The translations under genes and the position numbers were made by a program. This document shows, one piece after another, positions 43,610 to 53,771 of a stretch of DNA of 64,000 bases (positions are counted from its first letter, which is position 1; each line of letters starts with the position of its first letter). The notes below the pieces were generated by a model. It saw only the letters and a program-made list of their open reading frames with translations, ran no database searches and had not been told where the DNA came from. Source of the stretch: Petrosia ficiformis. Lineage: Eukaryota > Porifera > Demospongiae > Haplosclerida > Petrosiidae. The DNA lies in assembly GCA_947044365.1 (NCBI GenBank), contig OX345636.1:22229466-22293465 (forward strand), read 5' to 3'.

Positions 43610-44779
43610 ATGAAGAATAGGAAAGCAAAGCGTGCTCCGTGTAAACGAGTACGTGATGAGAATTTATATAGTATGGAAAGTACGAGTGGTTTGGTCCAGC
43701 AGCATGCAAGTGGTTCATGTAGTCCAAAGATACCTCGTCTAACAAATTCTGAGACCTGTACAGCTGTCCAACTACCTTTTCACAACCCAGACAATTCTTG
43801 TAGCTCCTCCCACAACAATGGAGGCCAAGAACCCTTAAGGAGGAAGAGAGATAGAGAAAGACTGAGAAGACAAAATGAAACAGATGAGCAGCGTAGTATC
43901 CAATTGAATAAACAAAGGGTACTTGACCGTAGACGTCTACAATCTGAAACTCCGCAAGAAAAGATAATACGTTTGGAAAGAATGAGACAAAGAGCTTCTA
44001 CACGTAACAGTGTAGAGACTGAAGAACAAAGATCCAGTCGTCTTGCTGATTTAAGACAACGTGCTACTGTACGTGTCAATGAGGAAACTGAAGAAGAAAG
44101 GACCAGTCGTCTTGCTGACTTGAGTCAACGTGCTAATGTACGTGTCAATGAGGAAACTGAAGAAGAAAGGACCAGTCATCTTGCTGACTTGAGTCAACGT
44201 GCTAATGTACATGTCAGTGAGGAGACTGAAGAAGAAAGGACCAGTCGTCTTACTGATTTGAGACAACGTGCTACTGTACGTGTCAGTGAGGAGGCCAGTG
44301 ATGACAGGTCACAAAGACTTGAGGTGATGCGTCAGGTTGCTATACGTAGAAGTAGTGAGTCATCTGAAGCTAGAGAAGTTCGTCTACTGGCACTTAGAAC
44401 ACATTATCAATCTATAAGAGCCTGTACTACTTCTGTTCTTACACCACCAGTAAGTGGTGAAGAGCAAAGACGACTTCATCAGTTATCTCAAGATTTGGAG
44501 AAATTCAGGTCTGAGATTATTGTAAGCCCTAGTAATTCCTGCTTCTCGTGTCATCGCCTTACCTACCCCCAAGGAGGATCGTATGTGACCTATGAAACAG
44601 TAGAGGACTTGATAGCACCATTATATTCACATCCAACAACTATACCACTTCCTGATGTCCCTGAAGGTGAGTGTGTTTGGTTGTGTACACGTTGTCAGTC
44701 CATACTGGGTAAAGGGAAAGTACCACCTTATGCATGTATTAACAAGTTGTTGAAGTCCCTCTTGTATTATCTGTGTTAA
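43610..44779 (+). CDS. Helitron ORF1: charged repeat protein with DUF6570-like start
   Basis: From ATG 43610 (MKNRKAKRAPCKRVRDENLY) to a stop at 44779, about 389 codons. Residues 75-260 are Arg/Glu-rich and predicted to be coiled coil. At about 44040-44290 a 69-bp (23-residue) unit EETEEERTSRLADLSQRANV is repeated about four times in tandem. A cysteine region follows (SCFSCHRLTYPQGG and CVWLCTRCQSILGKGK), then a frameshift at about 44770. The continuing frame (MEQRLISKVQTFMKLIVLPL, 44785-45009) is the DUF6570-like block common upstream of Helitron Rep. ORF1 probably forms the N-terminal part of one polyprotein with Rep, although the break now separates them. Confidence 0.8.
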   Translation: MKNRKAKRAPCKRVRDENLYSMESTSGLVQQHASGSCSPKIPRLTNSETCTAVQLPFHNPDNSCSSSHNNGGQEPLRRKRDRERLRRQNETDEQRSIQLNKQRVLDRRRLQSETPQEKIIRLERMRQRASTRNSVETEEQRSSRLADLRQRATVRVNEETEEERTSRLADLSQRANVRVNEETEEERTSHLADLSQRANVHVSEETEEERTSRLTDLRQRATVRVSEEASDDRSQRLEVMRQVAIRRSSESSEAREVRLLALRTHYQSIRACTTSVLTPPVSGEEQRRLHQLSQDLEKFRSEIIVSPSNSCFSCHRLTYPQGGSYVTYETVEDLIAPLYSHPTTIPLPDVPEGECVWLCTRCQSILGKGKVPPYACINKLLKSLLYYLC

Positions 44780-45450
44780 ACACAATGGAGCAGAGGTTGA
44801 TATCTAAAGTACAAACCTTTATGAAGCTTATAGTACTTCCATTAGGTCAAAGAGCATTGGCTGGCCAAAGTATAAATTTTCCTGTTGATGTTTCTCAGGT
44901 ATGTAATGCTCTACCTAGACCAATTGATGAATCTGGTGTAATACTAGTACAATCATCATCATCAACTTCTGCTTCAACCTCAACTACTGATGGGGGGGAA
45001 GGTTCATAATCTTCTGTCACCACTCATTCCTGCAAAGGTTATGTGGTTAGAAAGCCTAAAATAATGAGAGCTTTACATTGGTTAAAGACTTCAAATGTAT
45101 TGTATGGTGATATTCACATAGCAGATGGTAATATCACATGTGATGATAATGATGATAATAATAATGATGAAGAAGATGATGAACAACAACAAGGTACAGT
45201 TAATGGGCCTCCCCAATTAGAAAGTTCAGTAGTTAGGACGGACTTTAACATGCCTAACACGGAAGCTTTTGACATCATTCGTAATGGAGATTTCAATTAT
45301 CCAGTTTATAGACTACCACGTGTTGAAGGCCAACCTATTAGTTTGTTTACTGATGCTAAAGCAGAGGAAATAGCATTTCCCTGTTGGTTTCCAAATGGTG
45401 TCAATATAGTCCGTAATACTTATTGCTGGATCACGGGGATCCAGCAATAA
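44770..45450 (+). pseudogene. DUF6570-like / pre-Rep region of Helitron B
   Basis: After the frameshift, LNTMEQRLISKVQTFMKL and SINFPVDVSQVCNALPRPID (44770-44935) match the DUF6570-type domain. A TAA at 45007 interrupts, then GYVVRKPKIMRALHWLKTSN with VLYGDIHIADG continues. An acidic Asp/Asn/Glu stretch precedes FNMPNTEAFDIIRNGDFNYP (to 45300). The frame ends at 45450 inside the palindrome at 45404-45466, which replaces sequence present in copy A. Confidence 0.75.
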
Positions 45451-45466
45451 GTATTACGGACTATAT
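45404..45466. repeat. 63-bp perfect palindrome (29-bp arms)
   Basis: 29-bp arms 45404-45432 and 45438-45466 are exact complements around a 5-base loop (ACGGG). In copy A the position holds GGTTTCCTAACAGCCCG (11600-11616) followed by only the right arm, so the left arm is an inverted copy made locally. Confidence 0.97.
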
Positions 45467-45644
45467 TCAAATCCGTTTACTTAATGCTGATGGCTAGTCA
45501 CATTCCCTATTTATTGTGGTCATGTAATCTCCTTGAGCAACACAGACTACGTGATGCAGTTTGCATTGCAATGAGAATCCGATCCTCCTTGGGGGGTAGG
45601 CGACCTAGAAACCGTTTAGATCAAGCACAACTACAAGAGCATGA

Positions 45645-46935
45645 CCAACAGCTTTGACAGCTGGTGATCTCTTGAGTGATACATCCTCAGAGAACCCTGA
45701 CCTGTCTGAGAATTGTTTTGGTTTCATGCGTAATATTCGCGGCTCAGCTGCTTATTGGCAGAGGGCTAAGCTTGATCTATTTGCAATGTTTCGTACACTT
45801 GGACCTCCCACTTTCTTCCTCACACTCAGTGCTGATGATATGAACTGGACTGATCTGCTCTACATCCTAGCAAACCGTGATGGAATGAATCTCACTGAGC
45901 AACAGGTGAAAGACTTGCCAACAACACAGCGGAAACGTCTCTTGTGTAGCTACCCTGTGATTGTTGCTCAAAACTTTTCTCACCGATTCATGAAATTTAT
46001 TCTAAATGGAGATGGTAAACCCATTGGTGAAATTCTAGACTACTTTTGGAGGGTTGAGATTCAGCAGAGAGGCTCTCCTCACATCCACTCTCTGTGGTGG
46101 GTGAAAGATGCTCCTAACCCTACGTACTGTCGAAGGTAAGAGAGCTACACCAGAGTTCATTGATAAATACATAACGTTAAGATCGCTAGTGATGAGAGTA
46201 CAGAGACACACTCATACCAAAACATGTCGAAAACAAGGTCGATTCAGATGTAGATTCGATTTCCCAAAGAGAGCGAGTGCAACTACTCACTTAAAACGTA
46301 ACAGGGATATAGGCAATAAAGCTAGATTCTACGTTCTGAAAAGAGAACAGGGGGATGAATACATCATTCTCAGAGCCTGGGGTGCCAACATGGACTTGCA
46401 AATGGTTGGCTCCGTCTACGGTGCTGCTCAGTACGTCTGCCATTATATGTGCAAAGATGTTCGAACCTAAGGAACTCAGACAGCTGATTTCTCGTAATCT
46501 AGAAAAGCTTCCCGAAAATTGTACTCAGAAATCTCGTTTGTTAAAGATAGGTAACACCTTGATTAGTCATCGTATTCTGAGTGCTCAGGAAGCTGTTTAC
46601 TGAACGACAGGTCGTGGATCTTCGAGAGGTACAATATTTGTGAATACGGGAAGACCTCAGAAAAGGACGAGAGTAATAAAGTCAACTAGAAAGCTTCGGG
46701 AGATGGATGGTGGTGATACTGATGTCTTTGAAAGTGGGCTATATGAGCACTATGCTGCTCGTCCAGTTGGTGATCCATTCGACAATATGAGCCTTGCTCA
46801 CTTTGCTGTTTGGTACGCTACATCAAAGCCTCCTTCTACCTTTGGTACGTCAACTAGAGCTCAGCCTAGGTACGAACTACAAGGTAATAGTGGATGGATA
46901 TACTTGCGTAGAAAGCAAGCATGTCTTCGTGTACC
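45645..46935 (+). pseudogene. Helitron B Rep region
   Basis: Three overlapping frames (45654-46139, 46108-46470, 46355-46603) and a fourth (46640 on) together cover Rep. It includes LSADDMNWTDLLYILANRDG, the HUH block IQQRGSPHIHSLWW (about 46055-46100), and the two-tyrosine motif YVCHYMCKD (about 46430-46458). Compared with copy A there is a 1-bp loss near 45653, an insertion near 46131, a 36-bp loss near 46178, an 18-bp loss near 46366 and a TGA at about 46602. The catalytic motifs remain, but the reading frame does not. Confidence 0.85.
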
Positions 46936-48240
46936 AACACTGACTCCCGAAGCTAATGGTGACGACTACTACTACCACTTGCTTATGTTGTATTTGCCAT
47001 GGCGTAACGAAACTGTGGATCTCTTGGGTTCACATGCTACGGCTAAACAATCCTTTGTTTCCAACAATGATTGTCTCCTAGTACTTGGTGGTGACCAAGC
47101 TACATGTCAATTGAGGGCACTTAATCAGTTTGGTGACACTGTTTATGCCCCAATAGCTCCTGGTGCAGCACAACGAAATATGGAGATGGAAAACGAAGGT
47201 GCTGGACCAGACCCAATTTATTATAATGAAGCGTTGTTAGCTCATAATCATAGCAGCGCTTTAACTACTGATCAGCAAGGTGGTGGTGAAGTCAACTACT
47301 TGGCTTCCGATGATTACCTTGATTACCGGCGGCGCTGGTACTGGTAAGAGTCATGTGATTAGTGTAGTGCATGAGCACTTTGAACGTGCCCAGATTGGCG
47401 ACGGATGTGCTTGTATGTTGATGGCTCCAACCGGAGTAGCTGCATTCAATATCGGAGGTCTCACTATTCACAAAGCGCTCAACTTGCCTGTAGAGCATGG
47501 TAAAAGAACCGCCTATCGCAAGTTAGCTAGTGAGAGACTTCACGGTATGAGACGTCTTTGGAAGAGTGTCACCACGATCATCATTGATGAGATCAGTATG
47601 GTCTCATATCAGACACTCAACTTTGTTCACCAGAGATTGACTGAAATCAAAGGTACAGATGACACTGAAGTTCTCTTCGGAGATCTCAATGTCATTGCTG
47701 TTGGAGACTTCTTTCAACTACCACCTGTTAGAGACAAATTTATATTTCAGGAAGGTAATGCTCCGAAGAAACATGCTCTGTGAAGATGGACTAGTAAACG
47801 GAGCTCGTGGTATCGTGGTGGGATTTACTTGGCCTGATGGACAGCAAACACAGCCTGAAATTGGACAGCTACCTCAAAATGTTCTGGTCAAATTCCACGA
47901 TCTTCGTGTTGGTTGTATCAGCCGAGTGAGTGTTGAAGATGATGCAGAAGCTGTTCCAATTGAACCTGTGACGGCAAAATTCTATGGCCGAGAGGGAGTC
48001 ACACTACAAAGGACTCAACTACCTTTACTACCCTGTTGGGCTGCTACTATTCACAAAGTACAAGGGTTATCTCTTGATGCTGCTGTGATTGACCTAGGTC
48101 CCAAAGTGTTTGAAGATGGCATGGCTTATGTTGCTCTGAGTCGTGTCAGAACACTTGATGGTGTAGCTATAATTGATCTTGTATCCAGCAAAATCAAGGC
48201 CTCTCAGTTGGCAGCCAAAGAGATAGCTTTGATCGGCTGA
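46936..48240 (+). pseudogene. Helitron B PIF1 helicase, two deletions
   Basis: The Walker A unit TGGAGTGKS (about 47330) follows a junction that removed about 180 bp. IDEIS (II) and AVGDFFQLPPV (III, about 47695-47730) are present. A second junction at about 47759 skips about 460 bp to LCEDGLVNGARGIVVGF. Motifs V and VI (TIHKVQGLSLDAAV, YVALSRV) remain and the frame stops at 48240. Both deletion junctions sit on short matching bases (for example ATG at 47759). Confidence 0.85.
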
Positions 48241-48953
48241 GAGGAGCTGATGTTCAAGATCGTGAGGAGTAAATGTGTATGATAATAATTATTGTTGTGC
48301 TATATAATACATTTGTGCTTTTAGTATTGAGCCTTATAATTATATAATAATAATAATTATTATTATACATCTTCTATTCTATTGCGTGTGGGATTTCCTA
48401 GTGGGCGGTGTATACCATCTATGTATACTCTGTGTACGTATTGATTGGTTGTATACCCCCTAGGGTCCCCTGCTTATTACATTCACTGTTTGCAACACAC
48501 ATTGATCCCTGTCCCAATTGGTTGATGGTGGATCCTCACTTTCTGTTCAGAAGGTGGGTGGCATGGCATATGGGACGCCTCCTCGTGGTCCAGGCTGGTA
48601 ACTTCTACTTTTAATAATTAATGTAGAAGGCTAAAGGTCCCTTAAAGATTTCAAAATTTGTGGAAAATAAAATGGTTAGTGTAGTGGCACTTAATTAATG
48701 TATGATTGTCAAACAACAATGTATTTCAAAGAGAATGATCAAGATAACTTTCATATTTAAAATTTAAAAAATTTTAAACTCTTGTTTATTGATAATTAAT
48801 TAATACATGCATGAATAAGGCAATACATAAACAGGCTGCTAATTAGTACATAATAAGTAAAATACTAGGTAGATATAGTAAACAACTCCATTGGCGGGTA
48901 ATAATATTCTTCCAGTATAAAAACAGCTAATTTCTGCGCTTCAAGGTATAGAA
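48241..48953. other. Helitron B 3' non-coding segment
   Basis: Matches 15136-16063 of copy A with several deletions. A TATAAAA box (48916) again precedes the small ORF. Confidence 0.6.
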
Positions 48954-49086
48954 TGTCTCAATTTGAAGACTTTATTCCCGACGGCATGGATTTAGATCTA
49001 AGTAATGAAGAAGTAACTCCACGGTCTCCTATTAGACCTCCACCAAAGGGGAGGGGGGAAAAGTCAAAGATTATAACTGTTAGTTA
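48954..49086 (+). CDS. Small ORF of Helitron tail, copy B version
   Basis: MSQFEDFIPDGMDLDLSNEE followed by VTPRSPIRPPPKGRGEKSKI, ending TVS (43 codons). It lacks the long proline tract of copy A. The frame is kept through three in-frame indels relative to A. A GT near 49078 and AG near 49140 could join a short exon reading IQVTKNGGLII. Confidence 0.4.
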
Positions 49087-49333
49087 ATAAGTCATTTTAT
49101 AATAATAATAATTATTATATTCTGTTTTATGTTTATACAGATTCAAGTAACCAAAAATGGTGGTTTAATAATTTAAAAAAACATTATAATTATATTATAA
49201 TTATTAGCGAATACCAGCAGAAATTCCAGTAGCTAAAACTTTCACTTACTCTCCTCTGCACGTGCTTGCATTAGATTGCATTAGATTGTCTTACATGCTA
49301 CAGAGTGATCTCTGCCTTGCAGTAGTAGTAGTC

Positions 49334-49537
49334 TTAATTAATCTTTGTTGTTTCTATCCTTTGTGCTCTAATCCTTCTCTGTATTTCTACTTGAGCAGTA
49401 GTAGTCTTCTTAATCTGTGGTGTTTCAATCCTTTGTGCTCTATGCCTGTTCTGTATTTCAGCTTGCCAGTGCTTGCTTATCGCAGATTTCTCCATATTCT
49501 CGTGCTCTACTTCATGCGCATGCTCAGTATCATGCAT
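49334..49537 (-). CDS. Small convergent ORF of Helitron tail, copy B version
   Basis: The minus strand reads MEKSAISKHWQAEIQNRHRA then QRIETPQIKKTTTAQ and IRAQRIETTKIN, in frame with the copy A version apart from 3-bp and 9-bp losses. The frame is open further upstream (to 49537), adding MHDTEHAHEVEHEN. Function unknown. Confidence 0.35.
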   Translation of the reverse strand: MHDTEHAHEVEHENMEKSAISKHWQAEIQNRHRAQRIETPQIKKTTTAQVEIQRRIRAQRIETTKIN

Positions 49538-49580
49538 GACCTTTGAACCATGAAAATATTAAAATTTGTAAAGCAATCAT

Positions 49581-49800
49581 TTCATACTATATAGTAAAAT
49601 TCTCCTTGGTAGCCATCTCTCTCTTTACACACTATAAAACAGTTAAAGCACTGTCTTGCTCATTCTGTACGAGAAATAATTATAGCACTCGGGGTGGTGG
49701 CTCAAAGCTGTACGAGGCTTCTCGACCCCACCCCTCATCCTATATTTCATACATACGGCCAAGATATATTGAGAAAAAACATCCCATAGAGGACATGAAA

Positions 49801-49831
<31 letters not shown>

Positions 49832-50131
49832 TAGAGGGTCATACGGCCAAGATATATTGAGAAAAAACATCCCATAGGACAAGTAAGTATGATAAGTTGT
49901 TGAGTTTCAGACACAAGGAAGTCATCATTTAGAACCTTGAAGGAGTACCTCAGTCAGTTCATCAGACATATGTGTATTTAGACTGCAATTAGGCTTACAC
50001 TTACGTCTTCAGGCCCCAGGAGTACACAGAAAGGTAGAGACACTAGTGCCATCAGCAATGCTTAATACATAATCATCACAAAGCAAATATAGGGATGTTT
50101 TTTTCTCTATATACACTTGTTTTATGGTTCA
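49581..50131. other. Mixed repeats: truncated hairpin element, 60-bp direct repeat, TA run
   Basis: ACGGCCAAGATATATTGAGA occurs at 49757 and 49842 with the following AAAAACATCCCATAG, on either side of a TA run (49801-49830). At 49678-49745, TATAGCACTCGGGGTGG pairs with a CCCCACCCCTCATCCTATA segment: a shortened relative of the 58782-58914 hairpin. The Helitron terminal motif CAAAGCAAATATAGGGATG (50080-50098) also appears. Confidence 0.6.
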
Positions 50132-50704
50132 TTAGAGACATGACGGCAAATCTGATTCTGATTTGAAACCCTTCACTTCATCAGTCATCAATTCATCATA
50201 GTAAATAGCATACGCCAATGATGATACAATGATACGCTGGTCATTAATAGAAACTGGGGAAGATAGTGGTGACTGGATAAAATTGTTCCAAAGTAATTTA
50301 CAGTCTACAGCCTCAACTCTCATTTGAGCACCGTGGTCTTTCATTCTTCGTCCTGACCTTGTTCAAGAAACAACATCAGACGATGGAACACCTTGTCCTC
50401 GAGTTCCGTCAATATATTGACCTATATGCATAAACCAAGCATGTTGAAAGGGAACATACCTTTTTCGGGGCAGAAAAGTAGAGTAATAACTGTTGAAGTT
50501 ACAGCACATAGCCTTAGCACTTTTAAGAAGATGTTGCTCACCAATCGGGTCATTGAGAGCGCGTAAGCGCTCACTGTAGTAGCTAACATGGAGTCTTTTC
50601 TTCACCTTATTCACAGCTCTTTCACTGATGTCAAACAACTGTTTTTCAGTCAATGATGACAGATGTTTAACGGGAAACTGATTCAAGACTGAACTGGTCG
50701 CCAT
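50132..50704 (-). pseudogene. N-terminal part of second TIR-element gene
   Basis: From ATG 50704 (MATSSVLNQFPVKHLSSLTE) the minus frame runs to 50363 (IGEQHLLKSAKAMCCNFNSY then FLPRKRYVPFQHAWFMHIGQ). After a small frameshift it continues MKDHGAQMRVEAVDCKLLWN and SINDQRIIVSSLAYAIYYDE to a stop at 50132. In total about 190 residues, mostly helical and lysine-rich. Its promoter lies in the right TIR. I do not recognise it. It may be an accessory protein or a transposase N-terminus. Confidence 0.5.
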
Positions 50705-50742
50705 AGTAGTCACGGTCATGTGCGACAACGTGGCATTATAAA

Positions 50743-51393
50743 TATAGTAACAGCTAGCCAGGGAGATCGCTTGCCTGATTTAATTAGATGCGTGGGAGTT
50801 TCACGCTCCCTCTCACGACGTTTTCCCTCCCACACAATTATGCGCTCCTGGCTGCGACCAAATGTGATCAATCCCTCAATGGATCCTGTTCGCTCAAGTT
50901 CTAATGTAGCTACAACTCAAAATTGTTTTAAGCACTAGCAACTAATTTAACAGCTGTATAGTGACTGCCAAACTAAGAAAAGTACATATAAACCCTATGT
51001 TTATGTATTAAACACCTGGGTGAGGGAATGAGGGGTATCTGCTTCCTATTTTAGTGATAAAAATGTCACATTTCTTGATATGGTCAATGAATATATTAAG
51101 ATATTTTTTCATATTGGCTGCTTGTGTTGTGAATGGTGTTCTGCTACACAATTGATTTTATCAAATTGCTGGAGTATAGGAGCCATTGTGGCAATTGCTT
51201 GTTCTGTCTTTCCAGACCCCACTACAAAAATAGAACTGTCGATCTGTTTGACGCCTTTGGTATTTCAATGCACATAAAAACATGTCTATACTGTTGAAGG
51301 GTGTTAATTACAGTGGTGGTTTATTTTTTGAATACCAGGAAGGGCTTTAAATAATGAACAATTTCCAATTTCACCATTGCCATGTGAATAGCT
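50743..51393. other. No confirmed gene
   Basis: The plus-strand frame to 50938 begins inside the TIR and reads an Arg/Ser-rich stretch (SRSLSRRFPSHTIMRSWLRP) that I cannot assign. The minus strand at about 51130-51270 reads IFVVGSGKTEQAIATMAPIL, exon-like but unassigned. Confidence 0.35.
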
Positions 51394-51676
51394 AGTAGAG
51401 TAGGATGTGGCATCTGCCAAAGAGTATCACAATCCATTCGTGAAAACATTTTTAATACTTAAGCCAAAATGGCTGTCAATAAGACATCTAGTAACAATTT
51501 TAAAAAGAAAAGAGTATATATATCAAAACCTTAGCTGAGGAATGTTGTTTTTAGTAGATTAGAATGTGGCATCTGCTAGATGCTAAAGTGTATCACAATT
51601 CATTCGTCAATACATTTTTTTTAAATTAGGCCAATAATTAAACCAAAATGGCTGTCAATGAGACTTCTAGTATGGC
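51394..51676. repeat. Direct repeat, about 100-120 bp units
   Basis: TGTGGCATCTGC, GTATCACAAT, CATTCGT, ACATTTTT and CCAAAATGGCTGTCAAT occur in order at 51409-51480 and 51564-51660, with a 15-bp insertion in the second. Origin unknown. Confidence 0.7.
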
Positions 51677-52619
51677 GATTACTTGTAAAATCACAAGAAA
51701 TGAATAGATGAGTTATCACTATTCCAGGTTTATATAACTCTACTTTGCACCTATAATATTTACCAATTACAAGTCTTGATTTTAAAACACTTTGGAAGGA
51801 CCTAATGTAAGGGTTTAAATTTGATTTTGAGTTGTATTTACTAAGATAACTACAGAAACATTAAACTTGAAGTAAATCAATCACAAGACATTTAGCAATT
51901 AAGAGAATACAGTTTTCTACTTCTGAAATATCGCAATATCGCCATATGTTCCAAGCTAGTTTATAGCTATAAAAGAAGAATCTTTCAGTGATATTCCTGC
52001 AGATCCAGCATGCCGATTCATAATTGTTTTGTCTATCATTATGTCACAACATTATTACACTGTACATTTCCACATGAATGTGAAGATCTGGACAGGTTGA
52101 AGAATCAGTTAAAACCTCTAAAGATGAAAGCAGGAGAAAAAAACTATTAAGAAACTTGATCCAAATAGGATGAAATATATAACATACAAGGTGAATTACT
52201 GTCTGTCTACAGGAATATTATTACTGATCTTGCAATGTCTTAATTGATGACAAATGGCCAGACACCTTTTCTAAGCTCCTCAAGAAAATGACACAAAGGT
52301 GCACTGACTATTGCAAGAATAGAAAAGAACTTAGACATTTATGATGTATATGTATACAAGTTAATTGCACCACCAACACAGTGAAGAATGCTTCTGACGC
52401 CACAGTGAAGAATGTTTCTGACGCATCTTGCAGGAACATTGCATGCACAACATTTTTTTTAAAAAACACTGTAGTATTCCAAACAATGGACCATTATAAT
52501 TAGATAATTGTATTGTGATGTACTATTGTTTATAGCCTTGTTATATATTGTAAATATTATACAGTATGTGTCTTAGCCAATATGTCTCCTATTGAATAAT
52601 ATATAAGTTACTACATTTT
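51677..52619. other. No gene seen
   Basis: AT-rich. A short direct repeat GTGAAGAATG...TTCTGACGC occurs at 52381-52401 and 52404-52424. Confidence 0.4.
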
Positions 52620-52624
52620 CAGTT

Positions 52625-52966
52625 GATTGGATTTCTTTCAAGCTATTGGAATAACAGTTGCTGATAGGAAACGAGCTATATTCCTGACTACGATAGGTCC
52701 AGAAGCGTACAATCTAATTACTCCAGCCAAAATAGGAGATTTGTAATATATGCGCCAATGCAGTTATACTATAGTCCCAGGCCATCTGAGATCGTACAGC
52801 ATTTTAAATTTAATAGTCGGTTTCGTCATCGAGGGGAGTCTGTGTTTACGTACATAGCAGAGCTGAGAAGTTTGGCAGAATTTTGTAACTTTGAAAGAAC
52901 TCGAGAGGTGATGCTGAGAGACAGATTGGTTTGCGGAATTAATAATGAACAGATCTTCAAATACTA
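52625..52966 (+). pseudogene. Ty3/gypsy gag fragment
   Basis: The plus strand reads FQAIGITVADRKRAIFLTTI with GPEAYNLITPAKIGDL, then a stop. In another frame YYSPRPSEIVQHFKFNSRFR continues with SVFTYIAELRSLAEFCNFER and DRLVCGINNEQI to a stop at 52966. This is the capsid region of gypsy-type Gag (retrotransposon gag domain). No zinc knuckle, protease or pol follows. It may or may not belong to the same gypsy copy as the integrase piece 10 kb to the left, which lies on the opposite strand. Confidence 0.8.
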
Positions 52967-53168
52967 GTGTACTGTATAACAAACAAATACATATACTTTA
53001 CCTATTGGAACCGGTGAATGAGGTAGTAAAAGAGATTGCTTAATGATATTAGCCGAGGACAGATGAATTATGACAATTGGACCCAATTCTTTCTATAAGG
53101 TATAAAAGGTTTATGATATTTGAGACCTAATTTTGATCCCTAAACTATAAACCATAATCTGCCACCAC
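52967..53168. other. No gene seen
   Basis: Spacer between the gag fragment and the hAT MITE. Confidence 0.4.
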
Positions 53169-53332
53169 CAAGGGTGTGGAAACATCGAGCCAACTGCCCG
53201 ACATTTTGACCTATTTTCACCACTCTTGTCCTGCTCCCCATATACTTTGTATACAGTTTAGTTTCAATTTACCGGACATTCACTACATTTATCGGACAAT
53301 TTCCTGTATTACTGGGTGTTTTCACACCACTG
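53169..53332 (-). mobile_element. hAT-type MITE, copy 2 (164 bp, inverted)
   Basis: Relative to copy 1 (2831-2997) this is the reverse complement with about 80-85 percent identity by eye and only small indels. It is flanked by GCCACCAC at 53161-53168 and 53333-53340, a perfect 8-bp target-site duplication, which fixes both ends and the hAT class. Confidence 0.93.
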
Positions 53333-53562
53333 GCCACCACAACTATCTATAGGTTAGGGACACATTTTATGGAGAAAACGATTATGACCAAAGCCAAGCT
53401 ACTCTTGACTACACAAATATTCCCCTCCCCCACAAAGTAAAGTGAGTCAAACCTATAAACTAAATAAGAAGCCTACCTCCAGCATTTTTCGTTTTTTGGC
53501 CTCCATTACTATACATGAGAAAAAAGAGATTAATAAACACATGCATAAAACGAACTAGAGAA
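53333..53562. other. No gene seen
   Basis: Flank of the MITE; the tail runs into the first unit of the minisatellite. Confidence 0.4.
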
Positions 53563-53734
53563 GAGAGAGAGAGAGGAGTGATTACGATACGCATGCACAA
53601 GACAATTGGAAAACTGAGGATTCTATACAGTAACTATAACACATAAGGAACTAACCAAAATCTACTATGTGACAAAACCAGTTTGAGAGACTCACAGGGA
53701 GTGACGGATAATAACCTTTTCAATACGACGCATG

Positions 53735-53771
<37 letters not shown>

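Larger units (their letters stand above)
43376..49580 (+). mobile_element. Helitron copy B
   Basis: The left end is near TGGCCTGTAGGGCCATCCCT (43374-43393) and the right end near GTAAAGCAATCAT (49567-49579). It carries ORF1, Rep, PIF1-type helicase and the two small tail ORFs, in the same order as copy A. It has lost about 180 bp before the Walker A motif (at 47316), about 460 bp in mid-helicase (at 47759), and about 30 smaller stretches in Rep. It contains a 63-bp perfect palindrome at 45404-45466. Insertion is inside a gene of the TIR element. Both copies are dead but complementary in their losses. Confidence 0.85.
42451..50742. mobile_element. TIR transposon with convergent genes, hosting Helitron B
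   Basis: TTTATAATGCCACGTTGTCG then CAC(G)TGACC (42451-42479) recurs inverted at 50714-50742 with one mismatch in 29 bp. Each repeat is followed inward within 6-10 bp by ATGGCG, opening a gene: plus strand at 42485, minus strand at 50704. So the terminal repeats also act as promoters (TATAA inside the repeat). Inner coding segments run 42485-42812 (+), 42873-43376 (-) and 50132-50704 (-). Helitron copy B fills the middle. Without it the element is about 2 kb, shorter than an autonomous one. The class is unknown, and no clear TSD was found. Confidence 0.65.

Noticed and set aside
50720..50938. Arg/Ser-rich 72-codon plus-strand ORF
   Set aside because: It begins inside the TIR of the 42451-50742 element and has no family resemblance, splice support or repeat partner.
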